A stretch of DNA of 41,510 nt from positions 1 to 41,510 of the forward strand of contig JAEDLI010000009.1 in assembly GCA_016295375.1 (NCBI GenBank), written 5' to 3'. Source of the DNA: Fibrobacter sp. (GTDB taxonomy: Bacteria > Fibrobacterota > Fibrobacteria > Fibrobacterales > Fibrobacteraceae). The translations under genes were made by a program, and so were the position numbers. Positions 9,267 through 17,653 of this stretch are shown here, in pieces (within the stretch, counting starts at the first letter, position 1; the number at the start of each line of letters is the position of its first letter). Below the pieces are notes generated by a model. It ran no database searches, was not told the origin of the DNA, and worked only from the letters and a program-made list of their open reading frames with translations.

Positions 9267-10154
9267 ATGCAGGATTTGGACCAGACCATCGTTACACCGG
9301 GCAACACCATCCCCTTCAGAGCGCTGGAGTTGCACCCCCACCTGATAATCCTGTACCCCCAGACCCAATTCAAGCAGGTCGCCCTCACAAAAGGGACCGT
9401 GGTACTGGGGCGCGGCACCGATGCCGACATCCGCCTGGACGACGAACTGGTGAGCCGCAAGCACTGCAGCCTGACCTTTGACGGCAAGAACGTCACGGTC
9501 CAGGACCTGGGCAGCACCAACGGCACCTATGTGGACGGGAATCCGGTAAGCCAGATGGTGCTGGATTCCGACAACCGCCTGCAGCTGGGCAAGCACGTGC
9601 TGAAAATTGACTTCAAGGATGCCAGCGAAGAGGCCTTTGATCGGGAACTTTACGAGGCGGCCACCATGGACCCGCTGACCAAGATTTCTAACCGCCGGAA
9701 CTTCTTTGACCGGAGCCTGGGCGAGCTTGCCCTTGCCCGCCGGAACAACTTCTTTGTGCATGCCATCATGGTGGATGCCGACCACTTTAAGCACGTGAAC
9801 GACACCTGGGGCCACCAGTGCGGCGACATGGTTCTGAAAGAAATCGCCCGCATTCTCAAAGAAGAAAAGCGGGAATCGGACCTGCTGGCCCGTTACGGAG
9901 GCGAGGAATTCGTGCTCTTGCTCAGCGGAATCGGCGTAGAAGACGCCAAAAAGAGCGCAGAGCGTCTCCGCATGGCGGTAGAACGCCACCGTTTCTCCTG
10001 GAAAGACACCATTATCCCCGTGACCATTTCTCTCGGGCTTGCAAGCAAGCAGGGTGAAAATATCGGGAAAATCGAGGACCTGATCGCGGAATGCGACCGT
10101 CTTTTGTACGTAGCCAAGGAAAGCGGACGGAATCAGGTGGCGTGCGAAGCGTAG
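9267..10154 (+). CDS. FHA-GGDEF diguanylate cyclase
   Basis: A 295-aa cytoplasmic signalling protein that should make cyclic di-GMP from two GTP. About residues 40-110 form an FHA phosphothreonine-binding domain, seen as LGRGTDADIRL, SRKHC and GSTNGTYVDG, the loops that contact phosphopeptide. About 130-290 form the GGDEF domain: DPLTKISNRRNFF at its start, active-site motif GGEEF at 211-215, and an intact inhibitory RxxD site (RESD, 202-205) exactly five residues before it, so product feedback is expected. There are no membrane segments or EAL domain. The FHA domain implies regulation by a Ser/Thr kinase-phosphorylated partner, not identified here. The stop codon lies in the loop of a perfect 7-bp hairpin (10144-10160). 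Confidence 0.93.
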   Translation: MQDLDQTIVTPGNTIPFRALELHPHLIILYPQTQFKQVALTKGTVVLGRGTDADIRLDDELVSRKHCSLTFDGKNVTVQDLGSTNGTYVDGNPVSQMVLDSDNRLQLGKHVLKIDFKDASEEAFDRELYEAATMDPLTKISNRRNFFDRSLGELALARRNNFFVHAIMVDADHFKHVNDTWGHQCGDMVLKEIARILKEEKRESDLLARYGGEEFVLLLSGIGVEDAKKSAERLRMAVERHRFSWKDTIIPVTISLGLASKQGENIGKIEDLIAECDRLLYVAKESGRNQVACEA

Positions 10155-10160
10155 CTTCGC
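10144..10160 (+). repeat. Perfect hairpin around the cyclase stop codon
   Basis: GCGAAGC, loop GTA, GCTTCGC; the TAG stop begins in the loop. There is no T tract, so it may act as a 3'-end stabiliser rather than a terminator. Confidence 0.4.
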
Positions 10161-10165
10161 TGTGC

Positions 10166-10255
10166 AGTTCTAAGTTCTAAGTTACGCCCTATCGGGCTAG
10201 TTACTAAACTTTTTTGATTGACATCTCTAGTAACTACTAACTAGTAACTAGGAAC
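10166..10255 (+). repeat. Heptamer-periodic tracts upstream of the MATE gene
   Basis: Two runs with exact 7-bp periodicity: AGTTCTA, AGTTCTA, AGTTACG (10166-10186) and TAGTAAC, TACTAAC, TAGTAAC, TAGGAAC (10228-10255). Between them lies a small GCCC..GGGC hairpin. The second run ends 6 nt before the MATE -10 box. Confidence 0.75.
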
Positions 10256-10260
10256 TTTCC

Positions 10261-10266
10261 TATATT
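10261..10266 (+). promoter_or_regulatory. -10 box of the MATE gene, leaderless
   Basis: CTATATT with only 8 nt between the box and the ATG at 10275. The predicted transcription start falls within 1-2 nt of the start codon, and no Shine-Dalgarno fits. Confidence 0.5.
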
Positions 10267-10274
10267 TGGCGCCG

Positions 10275-11660
10275 ATGAGTGAATTCTACTCCGAGCGCCT
10301 CAACTCCTTTGGCACCGCAAGCATCCCGAAACTGGTACTGCAGTTTTCGGTCCCCGCCATCATCAGCATGTGCGTCAACGCCCTCTACAACATAGTGGAC
10401 CGTTTTTTCGTTGGCCAGGGCGTAGGCAGTCTCGGCATCGCAGGCATCACCCTCTGCTTCCCCATCGCCCTGTTCATCATGGCCATGTCCATGATTGTAG
10501 GGGTCGGCGGGAACACCCTCTTTGCCATCCGTCTCGGACAAAAGAAGTACATCCAGGCAAGCATCATTTTGAACAACTCCTTTTCGTTGCTCATCTTGAT
10601 GGCTATCTTTTCCTTTGCCTTCGGCGAAATCTTCATGACACCGCTCCTGAGGCTGTTCGGGGCCAGCGACCAGACACTCCCCGTGGCCGAAAGCTACATG
10701 CGCATTATCTTGTGCGGGGCGGTATTCCAGACTATCGCTCCAGGCATGAACCACTTCATCCGTTCCATGGGCCATCCGAAAACCGCCATGTTCCGGGAAA
10801 TCGCCGGGGCTGTTTCCAATATCGTCCTGGACTGGCTGTTCATCATGAAATTCCACTGGGGCATCGAAGGAGCCGCCTGGGCCACGGTGTGTTCCCAGCT
10901 TGTCGCCAGCGGCCTGATTACCCAATTCTTCATCAAGAAGGGCACCCCCATCCGTATCCGCTGGCGGCACATGAAGCTCAGGCTCCCCTACGTGAGAAAG
11001 ATTTACATCTTGGGGCTCCCGCCTTCGGTAATGCAGATTTGCAACAGCCTCATGAACGCCATTCTGGCCTGGAGCCTCACCAGCTACGGCAATATCAGCC
11101 TCAAGCCCACCGGCAGCCTTTCCGGAGGCGACATGGCCATCTCGGCCTTCGGCATCATCAACAGCGTGGTGTCCATCATCGTGTTACCCCTCATGGGCTT
11201 TGTCCACGGGACGCAACCTATCATCGGGTACAACTACGGGGCCCGGCTGAACGACCGCGTGAAGGGAACCGTAAAATTTGCCCTGATTTACGCGGCGAGC
11301 TTTATGGCCATCGCCTGGGCGGTGCTGATGTGGAAGGCGGAGACCTTCGTGGCTCCCTTCGCTCCCGGTGACCTAGAAATGCAGCAGGTGGCCGCCTGGG
11401 CCATGCGCATTTTCACCGCCGCCTTTTTCATGATTCCTTTCGGCATGGTGGCCGGAAGCTTTTTCCAGGGCACGGGGAAAGCCCTCAGGTCCATGTTCCT
11501 GAACGCCTGCCGCCAGGTGATACTGCTGATACCCTTCCTGCTTGTACTCCCCCATTTCTTTGAACTGAAGGGGGTGTTCATGGCCCAGCCCATTGCCGAT
11601 ACCGGTGCCGCCATCATCGGCATGGGAATGCTGCTGCACGAACTGAAGAAGTTAAAATAG
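10275..11660 (+). CDS. MATE-family efflux transporter
   Basis: A 461-aa inner-membrane exporter of the multidrug and toxic compound extrusion family, which exchanges drugs or organic cations for Na+ or H+. About 12 hydrophobic segments form two related halves. The first half carries LYNIVDRFFVGQGVGSLGIA and the second AFGIINSVVSIIVLPLMGF with GTQPIIGYNYGA, both characteristic of the MepA/DinF-like MATE branch. I use ATG 10275; the TTG three codons earlier lies inside the -10 region. The gene converges on the lipoprotein gene at 11652-12137, and the two stop regions overlap by 9 bp. Substrate unknown. Confidence 0.92.
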   Translation: MSEFYSERLNSFGTASIPKLVLQFSVPAIISMCVNALYNIVDRFFVGQGVGSLGIAGITLCFPIALFIMAMSMIVGVGGNTLFAIRLGQKKYIQASIILNNSFSLLILMAIFSFAFGEIFMTPLLRLFGASDQTLPVAESYMRIILCGAVFQTIAPGMNHFIRSMGHPKTAMFREIAGAVSNIVLDWLFIMKFHWGIEGAAWATVCSQLVASGLITQFFIKKGTPIRIRWRHMKLRLPYVRKIYILGLPPSVMQICNSLMNAILAWSLTSYGNISLKPTGSLSGGDMAISAFGIINSVVSIIVLPLMGFVHGTQPIIGYNYGARLNDRVKGTVKFALIYAASFMAIAWAVLMWKAETFVAPFAPGDLEMQQVAAWAMRIFTAAFFMIPFGMVAGSFFQGTGKALRSMFLNACRQVILLIPFLLVLPHFFELKGVFMAQPIADTGAAIIGMGMLLHELKKLK

Positions 11661-12137
11661 TTTCTTGGCGGAGGTGAGTTCGCCGTTCTTCTCGTGGAAG
11701 AGGATAAGGGAGCCGCCGTCCACCTTGACAAAAATGTTCTTCAGGGTTTCCACCACGTGGTTCTCGTCAAAGCCGATTTCGTTGTAGGCGGTCTCGCCGA
11801 TGACAATACCGAAGTTCACCATGTCGGGAGAGGTAAAGCGTAGGTACTTGAGGAGGTCTTCGGGGGTGTTCACCACGTCGGTGGCGGTGAGCCGTTCAAT
11901 TTCTTGGGGGTCGCGGGTGCTCACCAGCAGGGGGAACAAGTTGTCGCCAATCACCTGCTTGCTGTTCAGGTACAGGGTATTGCCGATCATGAGGCTGATG
12001 GAGTCGTTCAGCACCTGACGGACTTCAATGATGATGTCACGGCTAGAAGACATTTCCTGCATTTCCAGCTTGGAAGGGCCGCAGGCGACGAACATGGCAG
12101 AGGCCATGGCAACAACGACAATCAAAAGCTTTTTCAT
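11652..12137 (-). CDS. Small lipoprotein, function unknown
   Basis: A 161-aa predicted lipoprotein. The start at 12137 gives a short signal peptide (MKKLLIVVVA) with lipobox FVAC, and AGGAA lies about 9 nt upstream; the 14-codon upstream extension is rejected because it would overlap the promoter. The mature part is mixed alpha/beta with a GNTLYLNSKQV segment and a C-terminal VDGGSLILFHEKNG strand pair; I do not recognise the family. It has its own TATATT box in the 38-bp gap after the NAT-like gene, so it can be expressed separately. Its 3' end overlaps the MATE gene by 9 bp (convergent). Confidence 0.75.
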   Translation of the reverse strand: MKKLLIVVVAMASAMFVACGPSKLEMQEMSSSRDIIIEVRQVLNDSISLMIGNTLYLNSKQVIGDNLFPLLVSTRDPQEIERLTATDVVNTPEDLLKYLRFTSPDMVNFGIVIGETAYNEIGFDENHVVETLKNIFVKVDGGSLILFHEKNGELTSAKKLF

Positions 12138-12162
12138 AAGACGGGTTCCTTTTTTGAGGAAA

Positions 12163-12168
12163 AATATA
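12163..12168 (-). promoter_or_regulatory. -10 box of the small lipoprotein gene
   Basis: Minus-strand TATATT, 25 nt before the ATG at 12137 and inside the gap to the upstream gene. Confidence 0.4.
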
Positions 12169-12175
12169 AATATTT

Positions 12176-12988
12176 TCAAGAATGTTCTTTTTTTAGGATC
12201 CCGAGGGCGCGGTCAACTAAGTCCGGCGAAATGTGGAAAATTTCGCTGAGCTTTTCCACACGGAGTTCTTCAGGTATACGTTCCATACGGGAGCCGTCCT
12301 TGTCGCGGATGACCAGGTTCCCTTTCTGGTAGTAATACTGCACTCCCCGTTCCCGGTCCAGGCGGTTGAGCACCGGGTAGGTCATCATCTCCCGGTAGAA
12401 ACTTTCGGACCAGCGCTGCTTGAATTCTTCGACGGAAACACCTTCCAGCGGGTACTCGAAACGAAGCTTCATGGGGCCGCCCGCACCGCCGGTCCAGAGT
12501 TCCAGGGCATCGGCGGCAGGCCGCACCAGCCGCACGCAGTTGGGGACCAGCGGGAAAAAGGCCTCGCCGGAACCGAAAGGTTGAGGTGCAGGCAAAGGGA
12601 GCGGATCGAAGATAAGGTAGCCGGGGTCGAAGAGGTACGAGGTATGGGGTATGAGGTCGCCAGCCTTTGGCTGGCTTTGAGGTGCGAAAGAGACCTCCGG
12701 CAAAACCAAGGCGCAGTGGATGTTTTTTTCTTTGCGCTTGTGGCCCATGACCAGACGGGGCGAAAGCCCCATGTCCCTAAAAGCTTGGTACAGGTGCCAG
12801 GTCATGCTGAAGCAGGTGCCGCCGCCCATCCAGCTGTCCACATCGTTCTGGAAACTGTCATCCAGATTGCGGGCACGAGTGGCGGAACCCGCCGATTCCA
12901 GACGGATGATTTTCGTGAGGTTCTCGTAGGTGACGGTGGAAAGCCTGTTGCACAGCTCGAGAATCTTTTGCCAACTTTCCTGTTCCAT
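12176..12988 (-). CDS. Arylamine N-acetyltransferase-like Cys-His-Asp enzyme
   Basis: A 270-aa cytoplasmic protein with the layout of arylamine N-acetyltransferases, a transglutaminase-like fold. GGGTCFS supplies candidate nucleophile Cys59, NIHCALVL supplies His91 and YLFDPGYL supplies Asp121. This fits an acyltransferase or cysteine-hydrolase role; the true substrate is unknown and acyl-CoA dependence is unproven. The His-Asp distance is 30 residues, against 15 in the Salmonella NAT (Cys69-His107-Asp122). The excess coincides with residues 101-119, encoded by heptamer repeats and a palindrome (12634-12687). A TATTAT box ends 7 nt before the ATG, so the mRNA is probably leaderless. Confidence 0.65.
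   Translation of the reverse strand: MEQESWQKILELCNRLSTVTYENLTKIIRLESAGSATRARNLDDSFQNDVDSWMGGGTCFSMTWHLYQAFRDMGLSPRLVMGHKRKEKNIHCALVLPEVSFAPQSQPKAGDLIPHTSYLFDPGYLIFDPLPLPAPQPFGSGEAFFPLVPNCVRLVRPAADALELWTGGAGGPMKLRFEYPLEGVSVEEFKQRWSESFYREMMTYPVLNRLDRERGVQYYYQKGNLVIRDKDGSRMERIPEELRVEKLSEIFHISPDLVDRALGILKKEHS
12634..12687. repeat. Heptamer run plus palindrome inside the NAT-like gene
   Basis: GGTACGA, GGTATGG, GGTATGA, GGTCGCC (12634-12661) is an exact 7-bp run. It merges into the perfect palindrome GCCAGCC-TTT-GGCTGGC and another GGTGCGA. It encodes residues 101-119 in frame, between the putative catalytic His and Asp. Confidence 0.7.
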
Positions 12989-12995
12989 AAGGCCA

Positions 12996-13001
12996 ATAAT
13001 A
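12996..13001 (-). promoter_or_regulatory. -10 box of the NAT-like gene, leaderless
   Basis: Minus-strand TTTTCTATTAT; 7 nt separate the box from the ATG at 12988. Confidence 0.45.
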
Positions 13002-13027
13002 GAAAATGTCCTGACATCGGGTTTTTA

Positions 13028-13136
13028 AGGGCAGAGCCCTTAGGCGAAGGGGTGATGGATGGTTCGACAGGCTCACCAACATTGTTTCACGCAATGCCTG
13101 GAGAAACAGCAATCAGGGGAAGGCTTTCCCCTTTGG
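13028..13136 (+). repeat. Mosaic hairpin repeat (GGGG element), copy 1
   Basis: It begins with an AGGGC..GCCCT hairpin followed by GGCGAAGGGG and ends with GGGGAAGGCTTTCCCC. The same edge modules flank different interiors at 22222-22367 and 38873-39079, and occur inside the gene at 25516-25578. Confidence 0.65.
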
Positions 13137-13148
13137 ATAAATCATTCC

Positions 13149-13176
13149 ACTCACAACTCACAACTCATCACTATTT
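13149..13176 (+). repeat. Heptamer tract ACTCACA
   Basis: ACTCACA, ACTCACA, ACTCATC, ACTATTT: 7-bp units running straight into the TATATT box at 13179. Confidence 0.7.
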
Positions 13177-13178
13177 GC

Positions 13179-13184
13179 TATATT
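13179..13184 (+). promoter_or_regulatory. -10 box of the 300-aa unknown gene, leaderless
   Basis: TTTGCTATATT with a 6-nt gap to the ATG at 13191. This decides the start: the open frame continues upstream to 13059, but that part is repeat DNA. Confidence 0.55.
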
Positions 13185-13190
13185 GTGGCT

Positions 13191-14093
13191 ATGCTGGGAA
13201 TCGAACAGAAAAAAGGAAACGACCAACGCCTGTGCGGGCGCATGATTGCCTACGCCAAGATTTTGCCCTCCCCCGATGCGGAGCGGAGCGGCACGCCTTT
13301 TGACGACATGGTGAAAAACGGTCTTTTCGCTCTGGAAGGGGATTTCCGGCAGCAGCCCAAGATGCCTAGCCGGAGAGCCATCAACAAGGCCGTAGATTCA
13401 AAGATCGACAACCTGCTGGAAACCATGGAAGAAGACGGCGTGGAGCTGCCCGAAGACATGGACGTAGACTCCCTGCGGGAGCGCCTCCACGAACTGGCCA
13501 ACATGGAAGTCATCCCCATTCCTGCCCGCATCTGCAATTTTGCCAGCGAAGAAGATATTCTGAACGAAGACGCCGACGTGTATTACATTGGCGAGTTCAT
13601 CGGCATGAACCAGGCCCACTTTTGCATGACCACATTGCCCGTCTTTTACCAGGCCCGGTACCGCGAACAGGCCAAGGTCGAAGAAATCAACCTGCTGAAC
13701 GAGATGCTTTCCCAGTTCGAAAGCGGCGAGATTATGGACAACGACGACATCCAGCGGGAAACAGAAGAACTGTTCCCCGAAGGGGCGAGCCTCAATACCT
13801 TCGTGGGCGACCTGAACAACCTGCTGAATACCAGGGTGGTACCCTTCTTACTGGCCTGCGAAACCGACAGCGACTACGAAAACCAGATTGCCCTGTTCTA
13901 CAAGTTCATGAAAAACTATCCCGAACAGCGCGACATCAAGCTTATCGATGGAGCCATCAGGGAACTGCGCAGGCAAAGCGACAACCAAGGAGCCCGCAGG
14001 CTTTTGGAACTGGGCTGCAAGAAGGTGAACGCCATCTACAACGAAGACATCAAGGGCGCCGAAGAAATCAACCAGGAAATCGCCGCCATCTAG
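13191..14093 (+). CDS. Conserved-looking acidic protein of unknown function
   Basis: A 300-aa soluble, acidic protein with no signal peptide or membrane segment. The start at ATG 13191 is set by the -10 box 6 nt upstream; the longer open frame upstream runs through a mosaic repeat and a heptamer tract. The first 130 residues contain a basic N-terminal stretch and an acidic helix (METMEEDGVELPEDMDVDS-like, split here by description). The rest looks mostly helical (EEINLLNEMLSQFESGEI; AIRELRRQSDNQGARRLLE), perhaps a repeat-type scaffold. I recognise no catalytic motif and do not assign a family. It converges on the sugar permease gene with a 22-bp gap. Confidence 0.7.
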   Translation: MLGIEQKKGNDQRLCGRMIAYAKILPSPDAERSGTPFDDMVKNGLFALEGDFRQQPKMPSRRAINKAVDSKIDNLLETMEEDGVELPEDMDVDSLRERLHELANMEVIPIPARICNFASEEDILNEDADVYYIGEFIGMNQAHFCMTTLPVFYQARYREQAKVEEINLLNEMLSQFESGEIMDNDDIQRETEELFPEGASLNTFVGDLNNLLNTRVVPFLLACETDSDYENQIALFYKFMKNYPEQRDIKLIDGAIRELRRQSDNQGARRLLELGCKKVNAIYNEDIKGAEEINQEIAAI

Positions 14094-14115
14094 GGCGATA
14101 CCCGCACCCAGTTCG

Positions 14116-14971
14116 CTACATCTTGGAGAGGGTCAACAGCACCGCTCCAATCAAGATGACCACCGTGGACATGGCTAGCTTGATGCGGTCTCCACGGGAG
14201 GCGTATTCGCCGAACACGAAAACTCCCCACAGCTGGTTTACCACCAGGTTCAACTGCAGAAGCGGGTAACCTACCGCGTAGCCGAACATGCCGTCGTCGG
14301 CGATAGTCCAGAAAATGGCCAGGGTGCCGAACATCCACATGACGCCCGACGCCATGGAAAGGAGGGTGGGCACAATGTTCGAATGCCTGATATCCTTGCG
14401 GCGTCGAAATGTCACCAGGCCCACCAGCACAAGGCTTCCGGCACAGACTCCGAAGGAGAAGGGGAACAAGAATTCTATGTCGCCCATGCCGCTGAACTTG
14501 AAGGGAATCAGGTAGGTGCCGAACACCGCCCCCGACAGGAGGGAGCGCCAATTTTTCCAGATGGATTTTTTCTTGCTGGCGGGAATCCAGATGCCAATAA
14601 TCATGCAGGCGATAGCCGGAATGGAATAGTACAGCAGTGTCTTTTCCTGGAAAATGACCACCCCGCTAAAGAACGACAGCAAAATGCTCACGCTCATGGA
14701 CCGTAGACCGGTACCCGCCAAATCCGCTTCGGCCTGTACCGCCCAGAAACACAGCGCGCCGCCCAGCACCCAAAGAAGGCCGCAACCGATACCAACCGGA
14801 TGGAAATTGAACTGCCCCGTAACGCAGGTGATGCCCACCGAACAGATGAGCGCCCCGATGGACATGAAAGCCAGATAGGACCAGGAGGAATAGGCGGGAT
14901 ACTTTTTCAGCGGGACCATGTAGGTTCCGAAAGCGAAAATCCCGATAAAGACGCCGATAAGGCTGAGAGTG

Positions 14972-14982
<11 letters not shown>
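14116..14982 (-). CDS. GRP/RhaT-type sugar permease (drug/metabolite transporter superfamily)
   Basis: A 288-aa inner-membrane protein with about ten transmembrane helices. It opens with GVFIGIFAFGTYMVPLKKYP and has a duplicated half containing GAVFGTYLIPFKFSGMGD. The repeated GTYxxPxK motif is typical of the glucose/ribose porter (GRP) branch of the DMT superfamily, so proton-coupled sugar uptake is likely, with the substrate unknown. The start is TTG at 14982, inside the last codons of mnmE (11-bp overlap), which suggests translational coupling; no better ATG precedes the first helix. The gene is downstream of mnmE on the same strand and ends 22 bp from the converging unknown gene. Confidence 0.82.
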
Positions 14983-16330
<1,348 letters not shown>

Positions 16331-16337
16331 GCAATTA

Positions 16338-16343
16338 AATATA
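16338..16343 (-). promoter_or_regulatory. -10 box of mnmE, leaderless
   Basis: Minus-strand ATACTATATT; 7 nt to the ATG at 16330 and no Shine-Dalgarno. Confidence 0.5.
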
Positions 16344-16360
16344 GTATTAAAAGTTTGAGA

Positions 16361-16402
16361 GGTTGTAGGTATTAGGGGTTAGGATTTAGGGGTTAGGATT
16401 TA
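16361..16402 (+). repeat. Heptamer tract GGNNTTA
   Basis: Six consecutive 7-bp units: GGTTGTA, GGTATTA, GGGGTTA, GGATTTA, GGGGTTA, GGATTTA. It lies between the divergent mnmE and aldose epimerase genes. Confidence 0.8.
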
Positions 16403-16439
16403 GGAAGGTGTGGAATGTGCGGTTCGGGTCTTAAACTTT

Positions 16440-16507
16440 GTCATCCTCGCGAAGGCGAGGATCTGCTAGATTGCAGTAAGCGGATCCTCACCTGCGTGAG
16501 GATGACG
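16440..16507. repeat. Composite two-hairpin palindromic element, copy 1
   Basis: Two hairpins (CCTCGC..GCGAGG and CCTCAC..GTGAGG) face each other across a centre containing CTGCTAGATTGCAGTAAGCG, with outer ends GTCATCC and GGATGAC. The reverse complement of this centre recurs nearly unchanged at 27487-27577. Confidence 0.8.
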
Positions 16508-16556
16508 ACTCACAACCCACAACTCATAACTCACGACTCATGACTCCTAACCCACG
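16508..16556 (+). repeat. Heptamer tract ACYCAYR
   Basis: Seven consecutive units: ACTCACA, ACCCACA, ACTCATA, ACTCACG, ACTCATG, ACTCCTA, ACCCACG. It ends 9 nt before the -10 box of the epimerase gene. Confidence 0.85.
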
Positions 16557-16565
16557 CCTTTTTTC

Positions 16566-16571
16566 TATCTT
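16566..16571 (+). promoter_or_regulatory. -10 box of the aldose epimerase gene, leaderless
   Basis: TTTTCTATCTT with a 7-nt gap to the ATG at 16579. It fixes the start over an in-frame ATG at 16540 that lies inside the heptamer tract. Confidence 0.5.
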
Positions 16572-16578
16572 CCTTGCC

Positions 16579-17583
16579 ATGAGCAACTTCAAACTGATTT
16601 CTCGCCCTCTCGGCACTATCCAATGCTACGTTTTACAGCGCGACGACGGCGCCGAACTGGAAATTCTAAGCGGTTACGGCGGAGGCCTTAACGCTTGGCG
16701 CATACCCGTTGCAAAAAACGGCGCGGGCGTCACCGGTTCCGACAAACTGGACCTACTTTTCGGTTACCGGGCCGGCGACGACATCTACAAGATGGGCCCC
16801 AACACCAATGCGGGCTGCAGACTCGCCCCCTTTCCGGGGAGAACCGCCTACGCCAAGTTCACCTGGAAAGGCAGCACCTACGCCCTTGTAAACAACGTGA
16901 GTTGGGCGCCCCACGCCCTCCACGGCTTTTTGCAGAACAAGGAGTGGAAATTCGAAAGTTTCGAGAGAGACTCCGAAAGTTGCACTGCCGTTTTCACCTG
17001 CGACTGGCCGGGCGCCTTCGCCGGATTCCCTTTCCCTTTCAAAACTACAAACAAAGTAACTTTTACAGGAGAATCCTACACCGTAGAAGCCACTGTGCAA
17101 AACACCGGAAAGGCCCTCATGCCCTATTCCGAAGGCTGGCACCCCTACTACAGCCTGGGCGAAAAGGTGAACGACCTGAAGATGACGCTCCCCGAAAGCA
17201 AGCTCGCCCTTTTAGACCAGGCGGACCTTCCCACCGGGAACTTCAAGAACGACACCCGCTTCGTGGGCGGCCGCGCCATCGGCGACGAGTTCATCAACGA
17301 CTGCTTCTGCCTGGGGAGCGATTTTTCAAGCGCGACGGCACAATCACAAACCCAGGCCCACGTGCTTTTGGAAGGTACCGCAGGCAAACTGGACATCTGG
17401 CAACAGGCCGGTCAAGGGCAATACAACGCCATCCAGATTTACACGCCCCCTACCCGAGCAAGCATCGCCATCGAGCCCATGACATCGGAGCCCGACGCCC
17501 TGAACCACCACCGCGGGCTGATAGAAATCCCTCCCGAAGATTCACGAAAATTTACATTCGGGGCCAAGTTCCTGAAGAAATAA
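16579..17583 (+). CDS. Aldose 1-epimerase (mutarotase) family protein
   Basis: A 334-aa cytoplasmic enzyme of the GalM superfamily, which interconverts alpha and beta anomers of aldoses. Recognisable points are the Asn/Arg-containing NAGCRLAPFPGR segment, WAPHALHGFLQNKEW with the substrate-contacting His, SEGWHPYYSLG with the second active-site His, and the late IEPMTSEPDALNH stretch with the expected catalytic Glu. Length suits the family. There is no signal peptide. It precedes the GH5 and GH26 genes on the same strand but has its own promoter and a weak terminator, so a joint role in sugar processing is plausible rather than shown. Confidence 0.88.
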   Translation: MSNFKLISRPLGTIQCYVLQRDDGAELEILSGYGGGLNAWRIPVAKNGAGVTGSDKLDLLFGYRAGDDIYKMGPNTNAGCRLAPFPGRTAYAKFTWKGSTYALVNNVSWAPHALHGFLQNKEWKFESFERDSESCTAVFTCDWPGAFAGFPFPFKTTNKVTFTGESYTVEATVQNTGKALMPYSEGWHPYYSLGEKVNDLKMTLPESKLALLDQADLPTGNFKNDTRFVGGRAIGDEFINDCFCLGSDFSSATAQSQTQAHVLLEGTAGKLDIWQQAGQGQYNAIQIYTPPTRASIAIEPMTSEPDALNHHRGLIEIPPEDSRKFTFGAKFLKK

Positions 17584-17604
17584 GATACTTATATCTTAAT
17601 TTTT
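17582..17604 (+). terminator. Weak AT-rich terminator after the epimerase gene
   Basis: AAGATA, a 4-nt loop and TATCTT, followed by AATTTTT, directly over the stop codon. Confidence 0.4.
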
Positions 17605-17626
17605 CTCGCAGTCACCCATAATTTCT

Positions 17627-17632
17627 TATTTT
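17627..17632 (+). promoter_or_regulatory. -10 box of the GH5-GH26 unit
   Basis: TTTCTTATTTT lies 21 nt before the ATG at 17654. The short leader contains AAGGAG with about 7-nt spacing. Confidence 0.4.
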
Positions 17633-17653
17633 GGGAAAAAAAGGAGCTTTTTT

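Noticed and set aside
13059..13190. N-terminal extension of the 300-aa unknown gene
   Set aside because: This stretch is mosaic repeat and heptamer DNA, and the promoter box lies at 13179-13184, so translation starts at 13191.
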